DNA of 64,000 nucleotides, taken from contig JAJOZX010000198.1 of assembly GCA_023014485.1 (NCBI GenBank), positions 380,501 through 444,500 on the forward strand, given 5' to 3'. How positions within the stretch are numbered: the stretch's first letter is position 1; each line of letters opens with the position of its first letter. Under the pieces are notes generated by a model. That model had not been told where the DNA came from and ran no database searches. It saw nothing but the letters and a program-made list of their open reading frames with translations. This DNA comes from Bathynomus jamesi (Eukaryota > Arthropoda > Malacostraca > Isopoda > Cirolanidae). Below, in pieces: positions 23,678 to 34,095 of the stretch. A program made the translations under genes and the position numbers.

Positions 23678-23894
23678 ACCATTAACGCCCATCGTTTTTA
23701 TAAAACACATTTTAACACTACAGTTTAGGTTAGAACTTAAAAGTAAAATTTTTAAATATTAATGTTTAATTTTTATGTTTTAATTTACATTTTTGTGTAT
23801 CAGATAACTATTTCATGTTTATTTAAAGTCTCTCCGAAGTTGAATATATCAAGAAATATCAGGAAATAAAAAAATAGTTTTGAGCGTTAATGGT
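23678..23894. mobile_element. TTAA-flanked MITE (piggyBac-like), copy 1
   Basis: Ends ACCATTAACGC and the reverse complement GCGTTAATGGT are each preceded or followed by TTAA (23674-23677, 23895-23898). A TTAA duplication with terminal repeats of this kind is the hallmark of piggyBac-type elements. It is non-coding, about 217 bases, and homologous to the copy at 24027. Confidence 0.75.
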
Positions 23895-24075
23895 TTAATC
23901 CGGAAGAATAATTTTTTTCGTTTTTATTCATAAACCTTTTTACGGTTGGTGAATAAATTGCCTTTTCTTCACGCATTTAGAATTAGAACTTCGAGACGAT
24001 AGTTTTAAAATTCTCTTACTTCTTAACCCATTAACGCCCACAACTATTTTTTTTATTTCCTGATATTTCTTCATA

Positions 24076-24788
24076 CACAGCAATACCCCATTAATTCGTC
24101 CGCCTACCACGTTATGTGAATCAGCGTCGATCGGGGAATGTAATCAATATGAAATAGTGTTTCGTTCTCAGATTTCAATGATAAAGAAAAATCTGAGAAA
24201 ACACTGTCTTTTTGCGTGAAAATGAACTAGTTTTAATTGTGAAACAATTGCAAACAATTTAGTTACGAATATGTTTAATTTTTAGCTAAAAGTGCGCTCA
24301 TTATTACGTCCTTTTTTAATCTGTCAAACCATCCGCGAGACCGCGACTAGCAACAGTAAAAGTTTCTTCATAAGTTAGCGCTTTCAAATGAATTGTCATC
24401 TCGATACGCAGAATTCCTTTTTCATTCCAATCTTCAAGCCAAACAGATAAAAGCTGTTCCCTATTTACCATTGTATACTGTATGTTTAATTTTTAGTTAA
24501 AAATTAACCCCTTTAATTTTGGAAAAAATATGTTGATATTTTCTACATTTTTTAAAATCGTGCTTATTTTTAAAATTAACTTTGTTCCATTCAACGTTAA
24601 AAAATACATTTATTTTTAAAAAGTTTACTTAAATATATAGTAAATAATAAATTTTTGTCAAAAATGTTTGCTATAAAAACGTGTAAGAGCGAATCTGAAG
24701 CATCGCTGTTCGGGAAATGGTGTCAAGGTTTTATCAGCGTTATGGCGAATCAGCGTTGAACGAATCCGTGTTATGCTGGGTATGCCTG
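24076..24788 (-). mobile_element. Tigger/pogo-like non-autonomous element nested in the MITE
   Basis: The right end reads inward as CAGGCATACCCAGCAT and the left as CAGCAATACCCCATTA. CAGGCATACC is the known terminus of Tigger elements. TA lies outside both ends (24074-24075, 24789-24790). The host MITE resumes exactly after it when compared with copy 1. Only a fragment of the transposase remains. Confidence 0.75.
24316..24471 (-). pseudogene. CENP-B/Tigger-type DNA-binding domain fragment
   Basis: A 51-codon open frame contains LLSVWLEDWNEKGI then MTIHLKAL. This resembles the second helix-turn-helix of Tigger/jerky/CENP-B proteins (the LxxWIEDQ ... IQxKAL pattern). The catalytic domain is absent. 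It lies inside a Tigger-ended element, which supports the call. Confidence 0.65.
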
Positions 24789-24889
24789 TATTCAACTTCG
24801 GAGAGACTTTAAATAAACATGAAATAGTTATCTGATACACAAAAATTTAAATTAAAAGATAAAAATTAAAAATTAATATTTAACAAGCA

Positions 24890-24950
24890 GAGCCTTTGGC
24901 TCCTTGCCCTACGGGCGGGGCTTGTGCTTCGCAAACTCGCCTACGGCGAG
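24890..24950. repeat. Run of four GC-rich mini-hairpins
   Basis: Four consecutive perfect stem-loops with three-base loops occur in 61 bases: GAGCC-TTT-GGCTC, GCCC-TAC-GGGC, TTGTG-CTT-CGCAA (one G-T pair) and CTCGCC-TAC-GGCGAG. The surrounding DNA is about 75 percent AT. The block is absent from the sister MITE, so it was inserted. Confidence 0.85.
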
Positions 24951-25102
24951 GGCACGTTAGGGTGGATAATTTTTTTTTTAAAAATGGAAGGAAGCGTAGG
25001 TTTTTTTTAAATGTTTAAGGAAAATTTCACTTTTAAGGTCTACCCTAAATTGTAGTGTTAAAATGTGTCCTCTAAAAAGGACGCTGGGAGTTAATGGGTT
25101 AA

Positions 25103-26023
25103 GACTGCATTAGCTTAACCTTTTATTATTTACAGTATTGCGGCTAATGCTAGATTTGAATTAGGACTTAGAAGGTAGGTTTTTAAATTATAAAAAGAGA
25201 TAAATGAGCGTCTCTGTACGATTAAATGCATAAGTTAATTTTATAGAGACTTTTTACGTAATGAATTAGAACTTCAAGTATGAATGTAAAGAAACTTATT
25301 ATTTGCACACTATACCAAATAGTTAATTCAATTATACTATGGTCAATCCAGCGCTGTTCTGTGGTTGCATTAACTATTTAAATTTTTATGAGGACAATAA
25401 ACATTGTTAGTGTAACTATTTTTAAACTGGTTACACATGGTTAAATATTTTACAACCAGTCCAAATAATTCATGCAACCATGCAGTTATTACACTGACCA
25501 TGTTTATTTTTCTGATAACAAATTAAATGGTTGGTACGGTTATACAGTATGATTGGATTAAACATTCGGATTAGTTGAAAAATATTTAGCCACATAACCA
25601 ATTGTACTTTTTTCGGTATACGCAAGAGAGTTGAGGAACTTCCAAAAAGAATTACGATAGAGTATGTGGAAGAGTAATAAACTTCTCTTGTTTGCATTGT
25701 TTATTAAATATAAACATTTTTTTACTGAATCATTAATCAAACTATACTCTAAATTCTGTCCGCTACGTTTATTTTTAAAATGAGAGTATAACTGAGTTTA
25801 TATGTACTCTGAATGTACAGTATAATAGAATATTTAGAAAGTAATTTTAGTTGGTTGATAGTACGTCGAAAGTATTTTTAATTTTAGTTGGTTGATAGTA
25901 CGTCGAAAGTATTTTGAAAATTTCATTTACTTCCTAAAATTGTACTTTATGTCGCGTTCCTCCCTTAATTTCGGAGGACACTTCTTCTCAAGAAACGAAT
26001 CGTTTGATATAATTTCGATCTAT
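25103..26023. other. AT-rich intergenic DNA with a 37-base tandem duplication
   Basis: No gene is seen. At 25843-25917 a 37-base unit containing TTGGTTGATAGTACGTCGAA occurs twice in direct tandem with no substitutions. Confidence 0.6.
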
Positions 26024-26265
26024 CGGGTGTGTATAAAGTAACGCGAGTGAAGAGACAAATCCGATTTGATTTATATTAACGCGAGTGAACATGGACGAGT
26101 AATATTTATTACATATACTGTACTTTATAACAACTGTATATTCGATGGTAAGGTTTATAAGAGGGGTTGAAAATGTTTTAACGAGTCAAAACACAAGTTG
26201 AAATTAGTTTAAACCAGTTCAAATCGGTTTTGTCTCTTTACTTGCATTACTTTATGCACACCCCG
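26024..26265. mobile_element. Mariner-type MITE
   Basis: Inverted ends begin CGGGTGTGTATAAAGTAACG and, from the right, CGGGGTGTGCATAAAGTAAT. The repeats extend about 45 bases. The GGTGTxxATAAAG start resembles ends of mariner-like elements. The 242-base element has no coding capacity. Confidence 0.7.
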
Positions 26266-26670
26266 TGGGCCTGTACTTTTGATATATTAAGAGTATACTC
26301 TTCAAATACCTTATTATTTGCCGAGCTAATTTCATTTTAAAATCATTTGTACTGTCAATTTTAAAGTAGACAGAGCGAACAGGGTTTAGAGTGCATGTTC
26401 ATATTTTTTCTAAGCAATTTTGTTATAGTATAATAATGATTGTAAAATTTATTTATAAGTGTGATCATGGATAGAGGATATGAAATCAGCGGTAAACACT
26501 ACAGTGTAATGTTATAACAACAGGCAGATCAAAATATGACACTGCTCTGTAACTCCACTCAGTTATACTTGCATGAACACTATCACAGAAAGAAATTATT
26601 TTGCTTGCAAAATTTCATATATTCAACAGTGACTCCAAAATGGCTAAGTCAACCATTACATGACTGTACT

Positions 26671-27142
26671 CATAAGCGTATGAGGCGGGGGGTCTGGGGG
26701 GGCCAGCCCCCCAGGACTATGAAATTGAGCATTTTCAGGGCAAATATTGAGCATTTTCAAGACAAATACTGAAATTTTCAGGGCAGATTTTTTCTGACAT
26801 TCCTTTGTTTTTTTTTACTTCTTGAGGTGAATTAATTACTTGCTAAGTACTTGTAGTTAATAATTAAAACGTAAGTTGAGGACTTACTGAATTCTATATC
26901 AACTGCAATGCCGTAGTTTTGCTTGTCATTTAGAAATGTTGTAGCAAAATTTTATCTCATTTTTGTAAATTGTAATGTTTTTTATATCAAAAAGGCTTTA
27001 ATATATGTTACTCATACTCTAACCTTTGTGTTATTTTATGCTACACATAGTACTTATGCGGAAATCAGGGCACCCTGAAAATTTTCATGTCAAATTTTTT
27101 CCGCCCCCACCCCCTAGTAAAGTGCCATCCCATACGCCTATG
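26671..27142. mobile_element. hAT-type MITE with 8-bp target duplication
   Basis: ACTGTACT flanks both sides (26663-26670, 27143-27150). The ends read CATAAGCGTATG and, inward from the right, CATAGGCGTATG. Eight-base duplications and CA-starting ends are typical of hAT. A tandem-like repeat of TTGAGCATTTTCA(G/A)G lies at 26730-26785. It is non-coding. Confidence 0.8.
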
Positions 27143-27226
27143 ACTGTACTAACAATTTAAGTTTGTTACCAGAAAATAAAAGTATGGTTAGGTCAATTGC
27201 AGTATTGTTGCTCCATAACAATTCTG

Positions 27227-27294
27227 TGTTAAGGTTAAAAAGCGCCAAGTCGTCATAGACATACACATAGACGTGGCGCTTTTTAACCCTGACA
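27227..27294. repeat. 68-base palindrome
   Basis: GGTTAAAAAGCGCCA on the left is mirrored by TGGCGCTTTTTAACC on the right, around AGACATACACATAG. It is probably a tiny foldback element or a transcribed hairpin. Nothing else supports a function. Confidence 0.8.
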
Positions 27295-27752
27295 CATATA
27301 ATTTAGAGCAGTTTTCAAATGGTTCACCATCTATTTTCATATTTTAACCAAATACTTTTTTCTGTGCATTCTGTAATAAAACCCACGCATACTTATGATA
27401 ATCATAAAAGATCTTCAATAAAGAACTGATTATTTATTTTTAAGTTGTATGCAACGAAGAGTCTTAGGAATTGAACATGACGAGAAAAAGAAAGTCATCA
27501 CTTGGAAGAATTACAGTAAATATGCATTAAGTTTGTTTACATAAGAAATAATAATAATATGCGAAGCAAAAAGTTGGAAATTAGAAGACTTTGTACCCTA
27601 ATTTCGAGCTTATGTGAAGAATAAAAGTCTTAGGTTATACTTCCTCTGTTCTGAGGAAGTTCACAAACCTTGACAAGTGTTACTAAATTCATTTATCCTG
27701 CGGTGAAGAAGGCACTGGACAACCACTTCACTAATATGCCCTTGTTAAACTC

Positions 27753-28353
27753 ATGAAAATGTCCACAGAGAGAAATAGGAATAACAGCGTAAACGGAGTT
27801 GCCAGTCAAAGGATAGGCAATGTCGCGCTTGGCAGGGGAAGCAGCAGGGCTTCCCAGGTCGTCATCAGGCGAATTCTCTGCAACACAAACAAAGGAGTAA
27901 AGATTGGGACGTGGAATGTAAGAACAATGAACAGCCCAGAAAAGTTAGAGAACATCAAACAAGAGATGAATAGGCTGAGCATAGATGTCATGGGGTTGTC
28001 GGAAGTCAGATGGCGAGGAGGAGGGGATTTTATTAGTGGAGACGTGAGAGCGATTTATTCTGGTGGCGACAGGGCTAAGAGAGGAGTTGCTATTTTACTT
28101 AGAGGAAGGTTAAGAAACACCGTAGAGGAGTTAGACTGTGTGTCAGATAGAATCATGTGGATAAGAATGAAAGGCGAAAAAGTAGATACATTTGTCATGC
28201 AAGTGTATATGCCAACAAGCGCCCATCCGGAAGAAGAGGTAGAGGAAATGTATGATAGAATAGAGGAAATAATTGAAGAAATGCTAACGTAATAATCATG
28301 GGGGACTGGAATAGTGTGATTGGAGAGGGGAAAGACGGAAGGGAGGTTGGACC
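27753..28353 (+). pseudogene. RTE LINE endonuclease domain, 5' part
   Basis: The frame reads KIGTWNVRTM, then MGLSEVRWRG, then a stretch ending in FVMQVYMPTSAHPEEE. These are the first motifs of apurinic/apyrimidinic-type LINE endonucleases (the N of TWN and the E of SEVRW are catalytic). A one-base shift near 28289 moves on to GDWNSVIGEGKDGREVG, which precedes the MITE insertion. Annotated relatives in animal genomes are often misnamed craniofacial development protein 2. Confidence 0.85.
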
Positions 28354-28362
28354 ATTCGGATT

Positions 28363-28701
28363 CGTGACACGACAATTTGGCGCAGGACAAATGAGCGCCG
28401 ACAAATGAGCGCCGACAATTGAGCGCCAAGACAATTAAGCGCAAGACAAAAGAGCGCAGGACAAAAGAGCGCAAGCAAATAAAAACACTATAAAAGAAAC
28501 AAAATAAGCTTGAACAAATATTTATTAAGGATGTTAAAAAAACAATATTTATTAAGGATGTTAAAAATAATGTAGTTAGGCTAGGTTAGGTTAGGTTATT
28601 GTTTTGCGCTCTATTGTCTTGCGCTCATTTGTCTTGCGCTTAATTGTCTTGGCGCCTAATTGTCGGCGCTCATTTGTCCTGCGCTCATAAGTCGGGGTAA
28701 C
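28363..28701. mobile_element. MITE with 9-bp duplication and subterminal GACAAATGAGCGC repeats (MULE-like)
   Basis: ATTCGGATT occurs on both sides (28354-28362, 28702-28710), a 9-base duplication as made by Mutator-like elements. The left 110 bases hold about six direct repeats of GACAA(A/T)TGAGCGC or variants. The right 100 bases hold the same repeats inverted. The centre contains a tandem ATATTTATTAAGGATGTTAA pair and a short TTAGG run. It is inserted in the LINE endonuclease frame. Confidence 0.8.
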
Positions 28702-28710
28702 ATTCGGATT

Positions 28711-29344
28711 AGGTAGAAGAAATGAAAGAGGAGAAAAGCTAGTAGAATTTTGCAGACGGCAAGAACTCATGGTGACTAATACTTGGTTCCAAAATCACAA
28801 AAGAAGGAGATACACATGGAAAAAACCAGGAGACACTGAAAGATTCCAAATTGACTTTATTTTGGCAAGACAGAGATATAGGAAAGCAGTGAAGAACTCG
28901 AAAGCTTATCCTGGAGCAGATGCTGTCTCCGATCATAACTTGGTGGTAATGGAAAATATGGTGAGGCTGAAGACTCTGAAAAAGAATAAAGTAGGGAAGA
29001 AATAGGATACTGAAAAACTAAAGGGAGAACAAAGGATAGTTTTTGTTAAAAAGGTGAAAAAAATGATAAGGAGGCAAAGAAATGACGGCCACATTCATAT
29101 GACAAGTGAAGAAAGATGGTGTAGACTGAGGGATACAATAAAGGAGAGTGCACAGGAAAATGTCGGTTATGTGAAAAGAGAACCAAGGAAACCCTGGGTC
29201 ACTAAAGAGATGCTTGACAAAATGGAAGGAAGAAGAAAATGGAAGAGTATAAATACAGAAGAAGGGAGACAACGATACAGACATTTGAATAACGAACTGA
29301 GAAGAGAAATTGATAAAGCACGAGAGATGTGGCTTGGAGAGTAG
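28711..29344 (+). pseudogene. RTE LINE endonuclease 3' part and linker
   Basis: After the MITE the frame resumes with RRNERGEKLVEFCRRQELMV and TNTWFQ, then YTWKKPGDTERFQIDFIL and ADAVSDHNLVV. The SDHN/L block carries the last catalytic aspartate and histidine of the endonuclease. A stop near 29005 and a frame change separate it from a charged linker (29054-29344). Confidence 0.85.
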
Positions 29345-29389
29345 TGCAGGGAATTAGAGGAATTAGAAAGGAAAGGAAGAACTGATTTA

Positions 29390-30265
29390 ATGTACCAAAA
29401 AGTTAAGGACATAAATAGATGGAAAAGTAGTAGCTTGGGAGTGCGAGAAATAGAGGGGAGAAATGGAGAAAAACTGAAAAGACCAGAAAATATAAGGAAG
29501 AAATTAATTGAATATATTGAAGAACTGTATGATAAAGAGAACAAACCTAATAACATCGAAATGGAGGAAGCAGATGAGGTGGAAGTAGATTGTATGGGAC
29601 CGGACATATTGGAAAGAGAAGTAGAGATGGATGTAAAAGACCTAAGAAATGGCAAGGCCCCAGGACCAGATGATGTACCAGCAGAACTTTTGAAGAGTCT
29701 TGAAGGTGATGCTAGAGAGGTGAATGTATTGTGCAGAAACATGTATGAAAGTGGAGACTGGCCTGCTGACTTTATGATAGTCTCCATGACTACTATCCCA
29801 AAGAAACCGAGAGCCACCAAGTGTTCAGAATTTTGAACCATAAGCTTGGTCAGCCATGGATCAAAAATAATGCTAAGGATACTAACCAGAAGACTAATGA
29901 ACAGAGCTGAGCAGTACATTGGAGAGGATCAGTTTGGATTTAGGTCAAAATGCGGAACAAGAGAAGTTATTGGTATTATGAGAATGATGGGAGAGTGCTG
30001 GAACATGATCAGGAAATGTTTGTTTGTTTTATTGACTTTGAAAAAGCTTTTGACAGAGTGCAATGGAAGAAACTAATGGAAATATTGAAGAATATTAATG
30101 TTGACTGGAGGGACCGTAGGTTGATAAAAAATCTATATCTTAGGCAGACTGTGAATGTTAGATTTGCAGGAGGAGAATCGGAGCCGGGATTGATTAGGAG
30201 AGGGGTCAGTCAAGGATGCTCCCTGTCCCCCGTGTTATTTAGCATCTATGCGGAAGCAATGATAA
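29390..30265 (+). pseudogene. RTE LINE reverse transcriptase, N-terminal half
   Basis: Blocks in order are LRNGKAPGPDDVPAELLKS, the SMTTIPKKPRA block, QFGFRSKCGTRE, CFIDFEKAFDRVQWKKLM (first catalytic aspartate) and GVSQGCSLSPVLFSIYAEAM. A stop near 29834 and a frame change near 30010 break it. The sequence halts at ATAA, where the CACTG-ended transposon begins. Confidence 0.88.
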
Positions 30266-30497
30266 CACTGGGCAACACGTATTTTATTGAATGATATCTG
30301 ACACTTGATTCTAGGTAATTTGGGTGCGCTGAATACGAATTTCAACTCGGTTTGGCTCTATCAGGTCCTGATTCTTGTCGACAGCCTATGTGCCATTTTC
30401 CAGATTTTTCAAATTAGGACTAAAAAATTAAGTCATGTGTTAAATTTTTTTTTCAAGTTTCATGAATACAAGCAGTTCAAACTACAGTAAAATTACA

Positions 30498-31997
30498 TTA
30501 TAACGATAGAAATGACTTAAAATAAAAAAAAAACAGATATGAAGCTTTCACTGTGGCAAAAATTTCTTTGTAAGACTTTCTAGCGTATTTGCTTGTTGAT
30601 GGCAGGTCTCTTTTCAAGCACCAGCAGTAATCAGCCATCATGTGGGAATCCCAGCGGCCTTGGTACCGTTCCTCCATAATTTTGATATCTTGGTGGAATC
30701 TCTCCCCTTGTTCGTCACTTACATCACCTAAATTACTTGGAAATTGGTCAAGATGGCTATTCAAAAAATGCATTTTTATGCTCATATTGCAACCTAACTC
30801 TTTGTAGTCCCTTAAAAGTTTTTTTACGATTTCTTCGTAGTTATCTGCCCTATAATTGCCTAAAAAGTTTTCTATCAAGTCCACGAATGAGAACCAGCCA
30901 TTTTTTTCGCGTTCATTCATGACATTAGGAAAATTGCTGTCTTTAATCATTGTTCTTATTTGTGGACCGTCGAAAATTCCCGCCTTGATTTTTTCATAAC
31001 TTAAACTTGGAAATTTTGAAGTTATGTATTTGAAACACTCGCCGTTCGTATCTAAAGCTTTTACATATTGTTTAATGAGGCCTAGTTTTATATGCAGAGG
31101 AGGAAATATGATTTTATCTCTGCTCACTAAAGGTGGATTAATTACGTTTTTTTCTCCGACAGTAAGTGATGTTCGTGCTGGCCAGATTTGTTTGAAATAA
31201 TGTTCTTCCTTGGCTCTGCTGTCCCATAAGCAAAGGAAGCAGGGATATTTAGTATACCCTCCTTGTTGTCCTAGCAGAAAATTAACCATTTTTAAGTCAA
31301 CACATATGATCCACTCGTGCTCCCTATATTTGATAAGATTTAAAACCTTTTCTATATGTTCATACTTTTCTTTTAATTTTGTTGAGTGCCCAATCGGTAT
31401 CGAGCCGTATAGATTGCCATTATGCAACAACACACACTTAAGACTTCTTTTCGAACTGTCTAAAAACAAGCGCCAATCATTTGCATCGTAAGACTCAACC
31501 CCCATCTTCTTTAACAAACCAACTATGTCGCAGCAATATACTAAACTATCCTCTGTTCTAAAATATTTAACAAGTTCTTCTTCTCTTTTTCTGTAAAATG
31601 AAATGTATGTGTTTGAAGTAAGCAAGTTTTTCTCTTTAAGTCTTGAAGCTAAAATTTCCGCAGCCTTTTTTGGCAAATTTAGATCCCTTACAAGATCATT
31701 CAACTCGGCCTGGTTAAACTTTTGCGGATCGTTTTGACTTTCAAATACGCTGGGGTCAAAATCGGTGTCTGACTCCTCAAAGTGCATAACAATATTTTCA
31801 GGAACATCTTCAACTAATTCTTGAGTTGGCAGACCCTTAAATTTTGGAATGGGGATCTCATTTGAATGTAGCACAGGTCGTATCGCGGTGTCGAAATTTG
31901 GGTACTCGATACAATGTTTATTTTTCTTAGTGAAGCCCGAAGTCTTGACAAAGCAAAGGTAGCAATCGGTCTCGTGGTTAGTAGGCTCTCGCCACAC
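30498..31997 (-). CDS. Transposase exon 2 of the CACTG-ended element
   Basis: An uninterrupted 499-codon frame follows a CAG acceptor (32000-31998). It begins WREPTNHETDCYLC, which pairs with a later cysteine-containing segment as a zinc-binding continuation of exon 1. Candidate catalytic residues are the Asp in DWRLFLDSSKR, the Asp in WIICVDLKMVNFL, and an acidic residue in GERFHQDIK. Between the last two lies GGYTKYPCFLCLWDSR, a CxxC block like that after the second Asp in CMC transposases. The family is abundant and usually unnamed in arthropod and cnidarian genomes. Joined to exon 1 it gives 592 residues with no stop or frameshift, unlike nearly everything else in this window. The last 15 codons (FFFYF...) look atypical, so the true C-terminus may have been altered. 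Confidence 0.85.
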   Translation of the reverse strand: MWREPTNHETDCYLCFVKTSGFTKKNKHCIEYPNFDTAIRPVLHSNEIPIPKFKGLPTQELVEDVPENIVMHFEESDTDFDPSVFESQNDPQKFNQAELNDLVRDLNLPKKAAEILASRLKEKNLLTSNTYISFYRKREEELVKYFRTEDSLVYCCDIVGLLKKMGVESYDANDWRLFLDSSKRSLKCVLLHNGNLYGSIPIGHSTKLKEKYEHIEKVLNLIKYREHEWIICVDLKMVNFLLGQQGGYTKYPCFLCLWDSRAKEEHYFKQIWPARTSLTVGEKNVINPPLVSRDKIIFPPLHIKLGLIKQYVKALDTNGECFKYITSKFPSLSYEKIKAGIFDGPQIRTMIKDSNFPNVMNEREKNGWFSFVDLIENFLGNYRADNYEEIVKKLLRDYKELGCNMSIKMHFLNSHLDQFPSNLGDVSDEQGERFHQDIKIMEERYQGRWDSHMMADYCWCLKRDLPSTSKYARKSYKEIFATVKASYLFFFYFKSFLSL

Positions 31998-32242
31998 CTG
32001 ATATGGAAAAAAAATTGTAAAGCGTTAACAAAAGCGACGAGAGACTTGTTTTTATGAATTTTATCAAAAGTTATCACCCAAACATTTAACATTTCTATGT
32101 GTTTCAACCTTATGCAATATTTGAGATTCTTATAAACATTTTCTGTAAATTTTTGTTTATGTACCTAAGTTACAATTACATTTAGGTAAGTTACAGTATA
32201 CTAGTGATTAAATTACGTAGTTTTATGAAATCATAAACTTAC
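31998..32242 (-). other. Intron of the transposase gene
   Basis: The donor is ATG|GTAAGT (exon ends at 32243) and the acceptor CCATATCAG|GTG (exon starts at 31997). The length is 245 bases. Splicing joins the Pro-Met codons to Val-Trp in phase 0. Confidence 0.85.
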
Positions 32243-32521
32243 CATCGGAACTCCAAAAGGTATTTTTGAATCCGAACCCTTCGTCCAATGTCGCAGTCTT
32301 TCAATGCATATAGTGCAGGCTTTATGTGGAGCCCACGATTTATCTTGGTCCCCCAGTTTTATGCCAAAATAAGCTAAGTAAGCTCTTTTTACGAAGTCAG
32401 TTATATTTGCTCGTTGATGTGGAAGTGTAAAATTTCCACATATATAACAGAAGGAATCAGGGTTGTTTTTGCATTTGAACTTTCTAGTGCTTGATGACAT
32501 ATTGCTTGATTGTTCTGCCAA
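32243..32521 (-). CDS. Transposase exon 1 of the CACTG-ended element (zinc-binding N-terminus)
   Basis: There are 93 codons from the ATG at 32521, with another ATG at codon 8 that may be the real start because KFKCKNNPDSFCYICG follows it in relatives I recall. Cysteine pairs occur in SFCYICG and KACTICIERL and probably bind zinc. The GDQDKSWAPHKACTIC block is highly characteristic of the family. The exon ends at a perfect donor site. Confidence 0.85.
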
Positions 32522-33265
32522 TTTGTAAAGGTATTTAAAGCCCTTAATTCATATAAATTTAAGAAAATCTGAAATATAAACACAAAAATTAGTTTAAATA
32601 GGTACTTATTATGAAATAGGTACTTACAATCTATGAAATTAAACTAGAAACACGGATGAGTAGGTACAATATAAATTACGTCTAATTAAATCAACTATAT
32701 TAAATCACGATGACAAAATTACTCACTAAATCATATGCCAATTCAAAATTATGTTAATGCCCAAACTTAATTAACTACTCAACTGACTGACTGACTGACT
32801 GACTGATTGAATTGACTGATTAACTCTGGAAACGAGTCGCTTTTATATATTTTAGTTGTCCCTCTAGAATACTCTACAGAGAACAGGAACGCTCGAGAAA
32901 ATTTTAGAATTCTATGATATTTTTAGCTTAATTTACTAATATTAAAATGGGTTAAAAATGACAAAATTAAAAATATTTTTAGGGTGTTACATATAAAAAT
33001 ATACATAATACAACAATACCATAACAATAGGTACAAATACCTAGATAAAAACCTAGTTGCATAATGTGTAACTGCAAAAAGACAGCGAGTATTGAGAAAA
33101 AAACCTTTTTATGAATACGACGAAAGAGGAGGGGTGTTGAGCAAAATCAGGACCTGATAGAGCAAAACCGAGTAAAAATTCGTGCTCAGCGCACCCAAAT
33201 TACCTAGAACTAACTGTCAAATCTAATTCAATAGACAAAAAGTTGAAATTTGTTCCCCAGTGTAA

Positions 33266-34070
33266 TAGAAGCACTCTCAGGTCTGGAAGAGGGAATCAGA
33301 GTGGGAGGTAAATTGGTCAAATCTGTAAGGTTTGCAGATGACAAGGCATTTGTTTGTAATACTGAGGAAGGACTGCAAAAAATGGTCAGTAGCTTGACAA
33401 CAACGGCGGAAGAATTCGGAATAAGAATTAATGGGACCAAGAGAAAGGTAATGAAAATTGCAAGAAGGAAAGGAGCACAAATGAACCTAACGATAGGAAA
33501 TCTGACCTTAAAAGAAGCTGAGCTGTTTAAATATCTGCGGTTTATTAACCAACAATGTAGATTGTAATAAGGAAGTAATATCCAGAATTAGTATGGGTAA
33601 GGTAGCTTTTGAGAGACAGAAAAGACTACTTACAGGTAAACTCAACTTGAAGCTGAAGAAAAGGTTAGTATAAAGCTTGATATGGAGTGTGGTACTGTAT
33701 GGAGCAGAAACATGGACACTGAAAACAACTGAAAAGAAACTCCTGGAAAGTTTTGAAATGTGGATTTGGAGAAGAATGCTAAAGATAAGCTGGAGGGAAC
33801 ACCAAAGTAATAAGGAAGTACTGCAACAGGTGTAGGAGGAAAGAAGACTCATTAAGGTGATAAAAGAGACAAAAGAAATGGATCAGACATGTGTTGAGAG
33901 AAGGATTGTTGAAGGAGGTGATAGAGGGTAGATATGAAGGTAGAAGGCCGAGGGGAAGGAAAAGGAAAGCCATGCTGGATGATTTGAAGGCAGGCTGGAG
34001 CTACCATGAGATGAAAAGGATAGCTCAAGATAGATCACTTTGGCGGGACACGTGAGTTGGACCTGCCTGA
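33266..34070 (+). pseudogene. RTE LINE reverse transcriptase, C-terminal half
   Basis: The frame resumes with IEALSGLEEGIRVGG, then VRFADDKAFVC (the catalytic FADD, a variant of YADD), then EEFGIRINGTKRKVM. Later blocks are in changing frames: LYGAETWTLKTTEKKLLESF, then WRRMLKISW, and a final piece near 33895-34050. Several stops (33672, 33834) break it. It belongs to the same copy as 29390-30265. Confidence 0.85.
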
Positions 34071-34095
34071 TAGGCAGAACACGATGGATGGATGG

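Larger units (their letters stand above)
24027..25098. mobile_element. TTAA-flanked MITE (piggyBac-like), copy 2, carrying a nested Tigger-like element
   Basis: Ends CCCATTAACGCCC and TTAATGGG lie beside TTAA at 24023-24026 and 25099-25102. It matches copy 1 in reverse orientation, for example ATTCAACTTCGGAGAGACTT at 24791. Two insertions enlarge it: a Tigger-like element (24076-24788) and about 130 bases including a GC-rich hairpin cluster at 24890-24950. Confidence 0.75.
30266..33262 (-). mobile_element. CACTG-ended DNA transposon with intact two-exon transposase (CMC/CACTA-like)
   Basis: The ends read CACTGGGCAACA and, from the right, CACTGGGGAACA. Inverted similarity then continues for about 120 bases, including TAATTTGGGTGCGCTGA and CTATCAGGTCCTGATT. 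TAA flanks both ends (30263-30265, 33263-33265), and deleting the element restores the LINE codons for Ala-Met-Ile-Ile-Glu. CACT(A/G) ends with a 3-base duplication point to the CACTA/CMC group. The protein also has a D...CxxC layout compatible with CMC transposases. It is 2997 bases long. Superfamily placement is inference. Confidence 0.8.
27700..34095 (+). mobile_element. RTE-type LINE, split by two DNA-element insertions
   Basis: Endonuclease and RT blocks occur in order on the plus strand across 6.4 kb. Removing the insertions at 28363-28701 (with one 9-base duplication) and 30266-33262 (with one TAA) rejoins the reading frame at both points. The 3' end lies near the GGATGGATGGATG tail at 34083, in keeping with the short repeat tails of RTE elements. 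Other frameshifts show that it is dead. Confidence 0.85.

Noticed and set aside
29167..29919. 250-codon open frame on the minus strand
   Set aside because: It is antisense to the LINE RT, which shows clear motifs on the plus strand. The serine/leucine-rich translation is typical of an antisense shadow.
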